Below, piece after piece: positions 49,125-58,499 of a stretch of 64,000 nt of DNA (positions are counted from its first letter, which is position 1; each line of letters starts with the position of its first letter). Source of the DNA: Ancylomarina euxina (GTDB taxonomy: Bacteria > Bacteroidota > Bacteroidia > Bacteroidales > Marinifilaceae); the NCBI RefSeq assembly GCF_003863355.1, contig NZ_QQWG01000001.1:372001-436000 (forward strand). The letters are read 5' to 3'. The position numbers and the translations under genes are program-made. The notes below the pieces were generated by a model that saw only the letters and a program-made list of their open reading frames with translations, ran no database searches and was not told the DNA's origin.

Positions 49125-51314
49125 GTGAAAGATATTTTTCTTGTTACTCCCCCCTTTACTCAACTAAATACTCCTTATCCGGCAACGGCTTATTTAAAAG
49201 GGTTCTTTAATACAAAAGGGGTTTCATCATATCAGATGGACTTAGGTATAGAAGTTATTCTAGCTCTTTTTACACGCGATAGCTTAGAGGAACTGTTCGA
49301 TATTGCCTACACTAATGAAACGGTAGAGTCGGAAAATGCACAACGTATTTATGCTCTAAAGGCAGATTATTTGAGAACGATTGATGCTGTTATTACATTT
49401 GTTCAAGGCAAGAATCAGAATTTAGCACGTCAGATTTGTACAGATAATTATTTACCACAAGCTTCACGATTCGAACAAGTTAATGAGTTGGATACGGCCT
49501 TTGGGATGATGGGCTTTCAGGATAAGGCGAAACATATTTCGACTCTCTATCTGGAAGATATATCTGACTTTATTATCGAATGTATCGATGAAAATTTTGG
49601 ATTCAGTCGTTATGCTGAACGTTTGGGGCGATCGGCTTCGAGTTTCGATGAGATATATGATAGTTTAAAAGAGCAGGCAACTTATATTGATGAGCTTAGT
49701 CTAAGTTTACTTGATGAACGATTGAAAGAGGAGCAACCTAAGCTGTTTTGTTTGTCTGTACCATTTCCAGGAAATTTATACTCTGCCTTTCGATGTGCTA
49801 AGTTTGTTAAGGCAAACTATCCTGAGATTAAAATTGTAATGGGAGGTGGTTTCCCGAATACCGAGTTGAGAAGTTTAAGCGACGTTCGTGTTTTTGAATT
49901 CGTCGATTTTATCACTTTGGATGATGGAGAATTACCATTGGATCTGCTTTGGCAATCTATATCAAATCCATCAGGAAAGGGTGAACTGAAACGGACTTTT
50001 ATCTGTGAAAATGGAGAAGTAATTTACAAGAACGATTCACCTTTAAAAGATTATAAACAAGAGGATATAGGAACTCCTGACTACTCAGATTTATTACTGG
50101 ATCAGTACATCTCTGTTATTGAGATTACCAATCCTATGCACAGCCTTTGGAGTGATGGACGCTGGAATAAATTGACCATGGCTCATGGTTGCTACTGGGG
50201 AAAATGCACATTCTGCGATGGCTCCTTAGATTATATCAAACGGTTTGAACCGTTAAGTGCGATAAGTTTGGTTGATAGGATGGAAGAACTGATTGCTCAA
50301 ACGGGTGAGACGGGCTTTCATTTTGTGGATGAGGCTGCACCACCCGCTTTGATGAAGGCAGTGGCTATTGAGATTATTAAGAGAAAACTAAGTCTGACCT
50401 GGTGGACCAATATTCGTTTTGAGAAAGGTTTTACTAAAGATATGTGTGCCCTTTTAAAGGCGTCGGGTTGTATTGCCGTATCAGGCGGATTGGAAGTGGC
50501 TTCGGATCGAATGCTGGCTTTAATCAACAAGGGAACAACCGTAGAGCAAGTTGCTCGTGTTGCCAATAACCTGACTGAATCGGGGATTATGGTTCATGCT
50601 TATTTGATGTATGGTTTTCCAACTGAAACGGTCCAGGAAACGGTTGATAGTCTAGAGATGGTTCGACAGTTGTTTGAAGCTGGTATTGTCCAGTCTGGCT
50701 TTTGGCATCAGTTTGCCCTTACAGTTCATAGTCCTATAGGTCTTAATCCGGAAGGCTATGGTTTGAAACCATTATATGAGATAATCAGTTTCGCCAATAA
50801 TGATGTTCAGTTTAAGGATAAGACGGGAATTAAGCATGATAAGTTCAGTTTCGGATTGAAAAAATCTCTGTACAACTACATGCACGATATTGGTTTTGAT
50901 ATGCCATTACAGGACTGGTTTGATTTTAAAATTCCCAGAACAACAATCAAGCGTGGTTTTATTCAAAATTGCTTGCAGGCTGAAGAACCATTTATGAGTA
51001 AGGCTTCTGCTAAAATTATTTGGTTGGGAGGCTTGCCTTTGGTTTCATCCTATACTAAAAAGAAAAAGGGACAAACTCTTGAAATCTTCGAAATGAGTTT
51101 CCATAATAAAACGGGGGTTGTTAATGTGAGCATGGAAAAGAAGTATGGCGAATGGTTTCTTGATATTCTTGATCGTCTTTCGATAAATGAAGAAGAAACA
51201 TTCACCTTTGCAACACTTAAGGTAAGCTTTGAGTCGGAGTTTGAGAACTTCGAATTGTTCTGGTACTCCAAGTCAATTTTGTTTTTAAGAGAGAATGGCT
51301 TATTGGTCGTTTAA
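49125..51314 (+). CDS. B12-binding-type radical SAM protein
   Basis: 729 residues from a GTG start. The N-terminal ~280 residues (VTPPFTQLNTPYPATAYLKGFF, later IVMGGGFPNTELR) resemble a cobalamin-binding Rossmann domain. The radical SAM cluster follows as C356-x4-C361-x2-C364 (HGCYWGKCTFCDG), one residue longer than the usual Cx3Cx2C. VSGGLEVASDRML and HAYLMYGFPTE fit the barrel. The C-terminus is a ~150-residue domain of its own. Substrate and reaction are unknown, and no maturation partner is nearby. Its stop overlaps the convergent marC-like gene by 4 bases. Confidence 0.85.
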   Translation: MKDIFLVTPPFTQLNTPYPATAYLKGFFNTKGVSSYQMDLGIEVILALFTRDSLEELFDIAYTNETVESENAQRIYALKADYLRTIDAVITFVQGKNQNLARQICTDNYLPQASRFEQVNELDTAFGMMGFQDKAKHISTLYLEDISDFIIECIDENFGFSRYAERLGRSASSFDEIYDSLKEQATYIDELSLSLLDERLKEEQPKLFCLSVPFPGNLYSAFRCAKFVKANYPEIKIVMGGGFPNTELRSLSDVRVFEFVDFITLDDGELPLDLLWQSISNPSGKGELKRTFICENGEVIYKNDSPLKDYKQEDIGTPDYSDLLLDQYISVIEITNPMHSLWSDGRWNKLTMAHGCYWGKCTFCDGSLDYIKRFEPLSAISLVDRMEELIAQTGETGFHFVDEAAPPALMKAVAIEIIKRKLSLTWWTNIRFEKGFTKDMCALLKASGCIAVSGGLEVASDRMLALINKGTTVEQVARVANNLTESGIMVHAYLMYGFPTETVQETVDSLEMVRQLFEAGIVQSGFWHQFALTVHSPIGLNPEGYGLKPLYEIISFANNDVQFKDKTGIKHDKFSFGLKKSLYNYMHDIGFDMPLQDWFDFKIPRTTIKRGFIQNCLQAEEPFMSKASAKIIWLGGLPLVSSYTKKKKGQTLEIFEMSFHNKTGVVNVSMEKKYGEWFLDILDRLSINEEETFTFATLKVSFESEFENFELFWYSKSILFLRENGLLVV

Positions 51315-51943
51315 AAGCCAGCCAATTTTAAAATACTAAGTACGGCAACAACGATTAGCTCAATACCAATGGCAATCACAATAAAACCGATAATTCTCGA
51401 TAGGGCATTTATACCTGAAGCTCCCAGCATTTTTACAATATAGTGCGACGATTTAAGGCTGAGGTAAATACTAAAACTGCTGACCACAACAGATCCTAAA
51501 ATGCTTATGCAATCAATCATGCTTGTGTACTCTTGATTGTAGGCTATTAGCAAAGATATGGTTCCTGGTCCAGCTAACATGGGAATAGCTAAAGGAGTTA
51601 ATGAAATCTCCGATCGAGTATGAATATCATCTTTCACACGTGATTTTTTCATTCCCTTGTGTTCGGTAAATTTACCTGTAAGTAAGGCAAAACCTGATGT
51701 TGCAATAATTAAACCTCCTGCAATCTTTAGTGAGTTTAGACTTATCCCAAAGAAACTGAGTAGATATTTCCCTGTAAAGAATGAGAATAGAAGAATAATT
51801 AGGACATTAAATGATGTCCAGAAAGCGATGCCGGCTCTTTCCTTTTTGCTGTTGTTTTGAGTTAATCCTACAAAAATAGGGACAGTACCCAATGGGTTCA
51901 TAATTGAGAATAAAGCACCGAATGATAGAATAAATAGTTCCAT
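51311..51943 (-). CDS. MarC-family integral membrane protein
   Basis: 210 residues from the ATG at 51943; an in-frame TTG five codons upstream is less likely. Six hydrophobic helices. FSIMNPLGTVPIFVGLT, GGLIIATSGFALLTG and SLTPLAIPMLAGPGTISLLI are the MarC/UPF0056 family's conserved stretches. The family's function is unsettled; transport is suspected. It is convergent and overlapping with the radical SAM gene. Confidence 0.9.
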   Translation of the reverse strand: MELFILSFGALFSIMNPLGTVPIFVGLTQNNSKKERAGIAFWTSFNVLIILLFSFFTGKYLLSFFGISLNSLKIAGGLIIATSGFALLTGKFTEHKGMKKSRVKDDIHTRSEISLTPLAIPMLAGPGTISLLIAYNQEYTSMIDCISILGSVVVSSFSIYLSLKSSHYIVKMLGASGINALSRIIGFIVIAIGIELIVVAVLSILKLAGF

Positions 51944-52108
51944 TTGTTTTTTATTCAAATCTAGCTAGCAATCGGATTTCAAAGGTTAAGTCAGTCTTAT
52001 TCTCTTGTTAATTTTATGCGTGAAACAAAACTAAAAGGGAGTTTTTAATCCAAATTTTTCATCAACCTAAAAATTGATGTCGGTGTCATGTAAATCATAG
52101 TAAGTGTT

Positions 52109-52291
52109 TTGAGATTAATACCTCGAACGATATGTCTGGGATCTGGTTTGGTGTTGGGAATTATTGCTGGAGTTATCCTAATGCACCTCACCCAATTGGG
52201 TATCGAGGAAAATGGAGACTCTGGTAAACTGTTATATTTGGCAATCTTCACCTTCGTTTTAAGTTTTATCATCGAAAAGAGATTTTATTGA
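52109..52291 (+). CDS. Possible 60-residue two-helix membrane peptide
   Basis: TTG start and 60 codons. The peptide has two hydrophobic segments (LGSGLVLGIIAGVILM, and LLYLAIFTFVLSFII with a basic end, EKRFY), a layout expected of a real small membrane protein. It has no SD sequence or promoter, and an overlapping minus-strand frame exists. It may also be noise in this otherwise empty 475-base gap (51944-52418). Confidence 0.35.
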   Translation: MRLIPRTICLGSGLVLGIIAGVILMHLTQLGIEENGDSGKLLYLAIFTFVLSFIIEKRFY

Positions 52292-52418
52292 TTGGTAAAA
52301 TATTGTGAAAAGAATGTTTGATTGCAATCAATTCTGGTTTATTCGCTATTTATTTTTAATGACTTGTATCACGAACTGAGAATCCAACTATATTGCAGAA
52401 CCTAAAAAATTCTGCCTT

Positions 52419-53294
52419 ATGATTTGGAAAAAGCCTTGGTTTCAGTTTACCATTCTATTAATTCTTGCCTTTGTTTGGGGCTCTTCTTTTATTCTGATGA
52501 AAATAGGTTTGAAGAGTTTTACCAATGATCAGGCTGCAGGAATTAGAATGTTGTTGGCATCGATGGTTCTCTTACCATATTCAATAAAAAATCTGAAGCA
52601 TCTAAAGAAGAAGGATGTAAAGAGTTTATTGATTGCAGGTTTTATAGGCAGTTTTATTCCAGCTTTTTTATTTACGAAAGCTCAAACTCAAATTGATAGT
52701 GCTTTGGCAGGTATGTTGAACTCCATGACTCCTGTGTTTACATTGGTTGTAGGTGTATTTTTTCATCGAACAAAATTCCAATTATTTCATATTTTGGGTT
52801 TGCTTGTGGGCTTATTGGGAGCCATCGGTTTAATTGCTTCAGGTAATGGATTGGAGTTTGGACACATTAACTCATATGCTTTATTTATTGTGCTTGCAAC
52901 CTGTTTTTATGCCATTAACATCAACGAGATAAAAGCAAGGTTGTCTCATCTTTCTGGCATGCAAATTACGTCTCTTGCTTTTTTATTTACTGGACCAGCA
53001 GCTCTAATTTATCTCTTGACGACTAATTTTGCTCCAGTTCTTGAGAACCCTTCATGGCCAATTCATTTACTGGCTTTGGCAGGTTTAGGTATAGTAGGAA
53101 CAGCTATTGCTCTGGTATTAATGAATAGCTTGATTCGCCATGCTTCAGCCATTTATGCTTCATCTGTAACCTATATCATTCCTATTTTTGCGATTATGTG
53201 GGGGCTAGTAGATGGTGAGAAAATTACACTTCTTCATTTGGTTTGCATGCTCTTTATTCTTCTTGGCGTGTACCTTATCAGTAAGAAAAAATAG
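52419..53294 (+). CDS. EamA/DMT-family transporter
   Basis: 291 residues with ten predicted transmembrane helices in two EamA repeats. FVWGSSFILMKIGL, LLASMVLLPYSI and AGMLNSMTPVFTLVVGVFFHRTK in repeat 1 correspond to VGTAIALVLMNSLI, ASAIYASSVTYIIPIFAIMWG and LLGVYLISKKK in repeat 2. It probably exports a metabolite or amino acid from the cytoplasm. The substrate is unknown and the gene stands alone. Confidence 0.9.
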   Translation: MIWKKPWFQFTILLILAFVWGSSFILMKIGLKSFTNDQAAGIRMLLASMVLLPYSIKNLKHLKKKDVKSLLIAGFIGSFIPAFLFTKAQTQIDSALAGMLNSMTPVFTLVVGVFFHRTKFQLFHILGLLVGLLGAIGLIASGNGLEFGHINSYALFIVLATCFYAININEIKARLSHLSGMQITSLAFLFTGPAALIYLLTTNFAPVLENPSWPIHLLALAGLGIVGTAIALVLMNSLIRHASAIYASSVTYIIPIFAIMWGLVDGEKITLLHLVCMLFILLGVYLISKKK

Positions 53295-53463
53295 ATCTTT
53301 CTCCTTCTTAATTGTCTTTTAAGATTCAATTTGGATAAGAATAAATCCTAAGATTTTTTTTAAAGGGTATTGATCTCACCTCTTTTCTTGTTAAATTTAT
53401 TCTGCGGGTTTATCATCTCTCGTAGCCTGGATTTATGTCGTATTCTTTATAAAAGAGACTGCT

Positions 53464-55170
53464 ATGGAAAAAGAAAAGAAGAATTCATGCCCTCAAATTA
53501 ATCTTTTCGAAAATATAGCGCTTACCTTTAGCGGTGGAGGTTATCGAGCTTCAGCTTTTGGATTAGGTGTTTTGTCCTATTTAAAGCTGGTTCAGTTTAA
53601 GGATAAGACTTTATTGGAGCATGTAAAAGGATTAAGTACAGTTAGTGGTGGAACACTAATGGGAGGCACTTATGCTTATTATATGGCAAAAGGGAGTAGA
53701 TTCGAGACATTTTATCGTGATTTTTACAAAGTTCTTAATGAGGATAAGCTTTTGGGACTTGCGCTCGAAAAGCTTGATTCTGATGAAACGTGGGAGATAT
53801 CACACAAAAGACGTTCACTAATTAATGCTTTTGCTTTAGCCTATAGTGATTTACTTACTGATGAGGATTTTAAGTTTCTAAAGCAAAATAAATCACATCT
53901 TGAAGATATCTGTTTTAATGCGACTGATTTTTCTTTTGGCTTGGCTTTTCGATTTCAAACCACAGGTCGTTTTGGGAATTACCGTCTTTATAATCATCAT
54001 TTAAATCAAATTAGCGATGAGATTAAGATTGCCGATGCTATTGCTTCTTCTTCATGTTTTCCTATAGGTTTTGAACCCATACTTATGCCCGATGATTATG
54101 TGAGTGATCACAACTCAGCAGTCTATAAGGCTCTTAAGGCACAGCCAGAATTCAAAAATGGGGTTGGTATTATGGATGGAGGAATTGTCGATAATCAAGG
54201 AATAGGTAGTATTATAAATGCTGAGGTTAGACGCGTGAACGAGGGCGAATCTTATGATCTGATTATGGTTTGCGACGTGGGGAGCTATTTTATGGAGGCT
54301 TGGGAACCTTCAGAAATTGAAATGGTTAGAATGGGTTGGTCTAAGAGTCCTAAGCAGTTATTTAGTCTTCTCGTGGAAAAATTGAAGCTAAGTTGGTGGT
54401 TGTGGTTACCGCTGCTCATCAGTTTTGGTTTATTACTATCAGGTTTTATGAATAGACCATCGGTTGGGCTTTTTATAGGTGGAGGTGCAATGGCTATGTT
54501 CGCTCTTTTCGCAATTGCTCTTAAGTATTTTATCGGTAAAATGGAGGAGAAATCGATCCGATTGTGGACCTGGATGATGGGTATGGTTCCCAAATTCATG
54601 AAGGGTAAGTTAAATCGATTTCAGAATCTCAAACTTCGCTTGATACAAAGAATGATTGAAGAAAGAGGGACTTCATCATTACTCATGATTAGTGATATCT
54701 TCTTGAAACAAATCCGGCGATTGAATTATGACTTACTTTATAAGGATGAGTGTTTGAAAAATAGGCGAATTACGACTTTGATTTATGAATTGACCAAAGA
54801 GCAGTATCAATTGGGAGATTCTGATGAAAAGGAAATGGATATAAAAGTAGAGCTGATAAATGAGCCAAGCGAATTGATTTATAATTCGGCCAAGATTGCT
54901 TGTGAAATGGACACGACACTCTGGTTTACCGAAGAGGATAGAGAAGTTTCCAGACTTAAAAATCTGGTTTCATGTGGACAATTTACGGCTTGTTACAATC
55001 TTTTGAAATATTGCATGAATTTAAAGAAAAGCCAGGCGAGAGTGGATACTCAATTGCTTGATCAGATGATAAGTGTTTTTTATGCTGATTGGAATAAATT
55101 CATAAAAGATCCTTACTATATGCATGATTATCTTGAAATAGAAGATGATGTGCTAAAAAATGTTGGCTAG
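53464..55170 (+). CDS. Patatin-like phospholipase, membrane-attached
   Basis: 568 residues. The patatin oxyanion loop SGGGYRASAFGLG (23-35), nucleophile S61 in the elbow STVSGGT (58-64), and the catalytic Asp in MDGGIVDNQG (D238) make a complete Ser-Asp dyad. A double hydrophobic stretch (about 310-360) follows the catalytic domain and should anchor it to the inner membrane. The last ~200 residues are a helical domain I do not recognise. It should hydrolyse acyl esters of membrane lipids. Confidence 0.87.
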   Translation: MEKEKKNSCPQINLFENIALTFSGGGYRASAFGLGVLSYLKLVQFKDKTLLEHVKGLSTVSGGTLMGGTYAYYMAKGSRFETFYRDFYKVLNEDKLLGLALEKLDSDETWEISHKRRSLINAFALAYSDLLTDEDFKFLKQNKSHLEDICFNATDFSFGLAFRFQTTGRFGNYRLYNHHLNQISDEIKIADAIASSSCFPIGFEPILMPDDYVSDHNSAVYKALKAQPEFKNGVGIMDGGIVDNQGIGSIINAEVRRVNEGESYDLIMVCDVGSYFMEAWEPSEIEMVRMGWSKSPKQLFSLLVEKLKLSWWLWLPLLISFGLLLSGFMNRPSVGLFIGGGAMAMFALFAIALKYFIGKMEEKSIRLWTWMMGMVPKFMKGKLNRFQNLKLRLIQRMIEERGTSSLLMISDIFLKQIRRLNYDLLYKDECLKNRRITTLIYELTKEQYQLGDSDEKEMDIKVELINEPSELIYNSAKIACEMDTTLWFTEEDREVSRLKNLVSCGQFTACYNLLKYCMNLKKSQARVDTQLLDQMISVFYADWNKFIKDPYYMHDYLEIEDDVLKNVG

Positions 55171-55266
55171 ATAATGAAATCGAAGCCATTAAACTTAACT
55201 TTAAGGGAGTAGTCGCTTGCGAAATATTAATTATCAAAGCGATATGATTCCTATATTATAGATTAT

Positions 55267-56028
55267 ATGAAAACAAATGAAGATTTAAAACTTGCTGTTA
55301 TAATTGATGCAGATAATGTGCCTTCGTGGAATGTGAAAAGTATGATGGAAGAAATTGCCAAATATGGCGTTCCAACCTTTAAACGAATTTATGGAGATTG
55401 GACAAAGCCTAATTTAGCTGGCTGGAAGTCAGTTCTTCTTGAGAATGCCATTACACCCATACAGCAATATGGTTATACGTCGGGAAAAAATGCGACAGAT
55501 TCAGCTATGATTATTGATGCTATGGATATTTTATACACCGAAAGAGTGGATGGATTCTGTATTGTATCTAGCGACAGTGATTTCACAAGATTGGCAATCA
55601 GGTTAAGAGAATCGGGGATGAAGGTGTTTGGCTTTGGGGAACAAAAAACACCAAACCCTTTTATTGTAGCTTGTGATAAGTTTATTTACCTTGAAATTCT
55701 AAAAAGTTCGAGTCCTGCCGAACCTTCAGTCGTTGATGAAACACCTAGGAAGGAAGTGGTGAAAAAGTCCTCGATCTATAAGCTCGATAAAAAGATTATT
55801 AGTCTGGTCGCTTCCAGTATTGATGATATCGCTGATGAGGATGGGTGGGCATTTCTTGGTGACGTAGGAAATCTCTTGATTAAGAAAAGGCCGGATTTTG
55901 ATCCTCGAAATTATGGTTTTGAAAAACTAACCCCATTAATCAAATCTCTTAAAAAGCATTTTGATATCGATGAGCGTGAGACAGATAGGGCCACAATAAA
56001 ACACGTGTATATCAGAACAAAAAAATAA
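55267..56028 (+). CDS. NYN-domain nuclease with LOTUS/OST-HTH domain
   Basis: 253 residues. The NYN (PIN-like) part, residues 8-155, has the acidic residues D14 and D16 (IIDADNVP), D78 and D82 (KNATDSAMIID) and D103/D105 (SSDSDFTRLA), which bind the metal ions. A linker leads to a C-terminal OST-HTH/LOTUS domain (~172-253, LGDVGNLLIKKRPDFDPRNYGFEKLTPLIKS). Such LabA/DUF88 proteins probably cut or bind RNA. It is 97 bases after the patatin gene on the same strand. Confidence 0.9.
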   Translation: MKTNEDLKLAVIIDADNVPSWNVKSMMEEIAKYGVPTFKRIYGDWTKPNLAGWKSVLLENAITPIQQYGYTSGKNATDSAMIIDAMDILYTERVDGFCIVSSDSDFTRLAIRLRESGMKVFGFGEQKTPNPFIVACDKFIYLEILKSSSPAEPSVVDETPRKEVVKKSSIYKLDKKIISLVASSIDDIADEDGWAFLGDVGNLLIKKRPDFDPRNYGFEKLTPLIKSLKKHFDIDERETDRATIKHVYIRTKK

Positions 56029-56045
56029 GGACATCACAGTCAATT

Positions 56046-56089
56046 GAAAACTTGCATCGTTAATCTTGATTCAAGTTTTCTTTTTTTTT
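56046..56089 (+). terminator. Terminator after the NYN gene
   Basis: 9-bp stem GAAAACTTG / CAAGTTTTC with a 17-base loop and nine T. Confidence 0.6.
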
Positions 56090-56120
56090 CAGTTAAAAAG
56101 GTGTTTTCTGATGATGGACA

Positions 56121-56867
56121 TTAGGATAGCCCAGCCAGAATTGCGGCTCCATGCGCACCTACAAATTGGGGGTTTGTTGGGATAATAATATTTTGACCCA
56201 AAGCTTCTTGTAAAAGTTGAATCATACAACTGTTATTAGCAACACCACCAGCAAACATTAGAGGAGTGCTTATATTTTGACGGCGAAGCATGCCCACCGC
56301 ACGTCTACACACTGATTGATGAATAGCCAAAGCAATATCACTTCTTTGACAGCCTTTTGCTAATAATGATGTGACTTCCGATTCTGCAAATACAGCACAC
56401 ATGCTATTGATTTCGATACCTTCAGTGCCTTCTAAAGCTGCTGCTCCCAGACTTGGTAGCTCAAAGCCTAAAGTTGTGGCCATCATTTCAAGAAATTTAC
56501 CCGTGCCTGCTGCACACTTATCATTCATCTCAAATTTAACCACTTTACCATTTTCATTTATGGAAATGACTTTGGTGTCTTGTCCTCCAATATCCAAAAC
56601 ACTTCTAACTCCGGGAAATAATGCAGTTGCCCCAGCTCCATAGGCTTTTATTTCTGTAACGGTTGGGTAATCAAAAGCGACCTCTACAATGCTTCGTCCA
56701 TAACCGGTTGCCATTATCTTGTCAAAAGAAATACCTGAAGTTAACTCTTTAACTCTCTCTATAGGATTGTAGCCCGAATCTGCTTGCTTACTATGAATAA
56801 CATGACCATCTTTTAACACAATGAGTTCGATGCTTCTAGAGCCAATATCAATACCTGCTAGTTTCAT
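56121..56867 (-). CDS. ATPase activator of the 2-hydroxyacyl-CoA dehydratase / double-cubane family
   Basis: 248 residues of the ASKHA (BadF/BadG/BcrA/BcrD) fold: GIDIGSRSIELIVL (5-18), LDIGGQDTKV (91-100), FAGGVANNS and a C-terminal GAHGAAI. C118 (NDKCAAGTG) and C157 (NSMCAVF) supply the [4Fe-4S] cluster bridging the homodimer. It uses ATP to drive electrons at low potential into its partner. The partner is encoded upstream on the same strand at 57046. At ~250 residues it is the short, single-domain form. Confidence 0.92.
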   Translation of the reverse strand: MKLAGIDIGSRSIELIVLKDGHVIHSKQADSGYNPIERVKELTSGISFDKIMATGYGRSIVEVAFDYPTVTEIKAYGAGATALFPGVRSVLDIGGQDTKVISINENGKVVKFEMNDKCAAGTGKFLEMMATTLGFELPSLGAAALEGTEGIEINSMCAVFAESEVTSLLAKGCQRSDIALAIHQSVCRRAVGMLRRQNISTPLMFAGGVANNSCMIQLLQEALGQNIIIPTNPQFVGAHGAAILAGLS

Positions 56868-56992
56868 ATGTTTTTAACTTTATAATTTTTGCCATATGTA
56901 ACTTACCATATAATCATTTCCCTGTGTGCAGAAAGTTTTATGAATGGACGTTTCATGGTTTTAGTTTAATTTCTTATTAGGATCGAAACATG

Positions 56993-57025
56993 AAGAGTGA
57001 GAAACAGAATTTGTTTCTCACTCTT
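56993..57025 (-). terminator. Hairpin between the reductase and its activator
   Basis: 14-bp stem AAGAGTGAGAAACA / TGTTTCTCACTCTT with a 5-base loop. There is no strong T run, so it may attenuate or protect the mRNA rather than fully terminate it. Confidence 0.45.
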
Positions 57026-57045
57026 GAAATATTAATAAGCTCTAT

Positions 57046-58320
57046 TTATTTAATGATTTCAACAAAAGCTTCCACACGGGTTGATAATTGCCCCATATCT
57101 TCTTGACTGTAATCCGTTTCAAGTCGTAAAACCGAGATGTTTTGTTTCTCCAACTCTTTTTCTACAGAGAAAGATTCCATAATATAAGGTTGGCAGAACT
57201 GAAGACCGTAATGAATAACACCATCAGCATTGTACTGCTGGCTCATTTCCTTAATATGATTAACACGCTCCTGGTTAGGAGTGAATACCGCGCAATCTAT
57301 CTTAAGATAACGATCGACAATAGCATCAATTAAACCATCTAAATTATCAGCAGTATCGTCTGTTAGGTTGCGTTGACCGCGTTCTCCAATACAAGACTCT
57401 TCCCCAACAATAACAGCTCCAGTTGATTCGATAATTGAAGGCAGCTTCCAATTTGGAATTGCCATAGGGCATCCTGATATTAGAACACGAGGAGCTTTAG
57501 CTGTTTTTACTCCTTCATTTTCTTTGACTTTCAATTCAAGTTCATCACAGATAGCATTCACTTTTTCAGTGAATCGAATTGGGTTATCTAGAAATGCAAT
57601 TTGATTAATTAATAAGGCATCTAAACCTGAAATTGGTGCAGGATCTGCTGCACGAAGCATTGATAGACGACGTAAAGCCTGTCGTTTTGCATTCACAGTT
57701 GCTATACCTTGCTTTAAAGATTCAAGGCTAATGCTTTTACCAGTCATTTCTTCAAGCTTTTCAATAAAGCTTTTAAACTCCTGCTTAAGCATATGCCTAG
57801 CCATAGGTGTTTTGGTTTGAGGTAGGTCCATTTGATAGAAGTTAGGAACCATATCCTTGAAAATCTCAAATGACTTTTTCTTACCATCACAAGTATTTTC
57901 ACCAACAATCATATCAGATACTTCCATATAAGGACAAACTTTTCCAAGCTTGAATCCAAAAAAGGATTTAATAAGAGAACAGGTGTTACGAGGCAGTACT
58001 TTTTCAACTTCTTCCTGAGCAAAATCAGCTCCAGCACATAAACCAACAGCAGTACAACCTGCAGCTAAGACAATCTCTTCAGGAACAAAAACGCAAAAAG
58101 ATCCAATAATTTTGCGACCAGCTTCTTGCTCTTCACGCAATTCCTGAATTCTCAGACCATGAGCCTCGCTCATTACAAAATCGAAGTACGACATGCCTTC
58201 AGGTCGTTTCTCTTGTGCCATGAAAATAGACTGATATGCATGTCCTAAATTGTCCAATAGAGCATTGTGATTGTCATGGTTTAAACCAAGTTCAGTCCAC
58301 ATTTGCGTGTAATCTGCCAT
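57046..58320 (-). CDS. Double-cubane-type reductase (2-hydroxyacyl-CoA dehydratase family)
   Basis: 424 residues. In the first third the cysteines C76, C89, C95, C114, C129 and C144 lie in the order expected of HgdB/BcrB-type proteins (EIVLAAGCTAVGLC, RNTCSLIKSFFGF, KVCPYMEVSDMIVGENTCDGKKKSFE). More Cys follow in SGCPMA, EESCIG and GLQFCQPY. A single subunit plus activator, with no second dehydratase subunit and no CoA-transferase gene, matches the double-cubane cluster proteins described from Carboxydothermus (E. coli YjiM/YjiL type) rather than a true dehydratase. Those reduce small compounds at very low potential in vitro; the natural substrate is unknown. Confidence 0.85.
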   Translation of the reverse strand: MADYTQMWTELGLNHDNHNALLDNLGHAYQSIFMAQEKRPEGMSYFDFVMSEAHGLRIQELREEQEAGRKIIGSFCVFVPEEIVLAAGCTAVGLCAGADFAQEEVEKVLPRNTCSLIKSFFGFKLGKVCPYMEVSDMIVGENTCDGKKKSFEIFKDMVPNFYQMDLPQTKTPMARHMLKQEFKSFIEKLEEMTGKSISLESLKQGIATVNAKRQALRRLSMLRAADPAPISGLDALLINQIAFLDNPIRFTEKVNAICDELELKVKENEGVKTAKAPRVLISGCPMAIPNWKLPSIIESTGAVIVGEESCIGERGQRNLTDDTADNLDGLIDAIVDRYLKIDCAVFTPNQERVNHIKEMSQQYNADGVIHYGLQFCQPYIMESFSVEKELEKQNISVLRLETDYSQEDMGQLSTRVEAFVEIIK

Positions 58321-58499
58321 AATAAAATTTGTTTTTTTTGATTTGGCTGCAAAAGTAGAAAGGTTTTATACTCATTCCTAAATATAGGGTCTATATTTTA
58401 ATCATGTAATTCATCATTATATATATGCGTGTGTATTCTTTTATTGCTTTAGGATTTTGATTAACTAAGAAATAGAGTGTTTTGATATGAAGAGAAAAG

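Noticed and set aside
52045-52272. 75-codon minus-strand frame
   Set aside because: Opposite a more protein-like two-helix frame and without hydrophobic or motif pattern.
56121-58320. 2-hydroxyglutaryl-CoA dehydratase operon
   Set aside because: Only one large subunit is present and no CoA-transferase or decarboxylase gene is near; the double-cubane type fits better.
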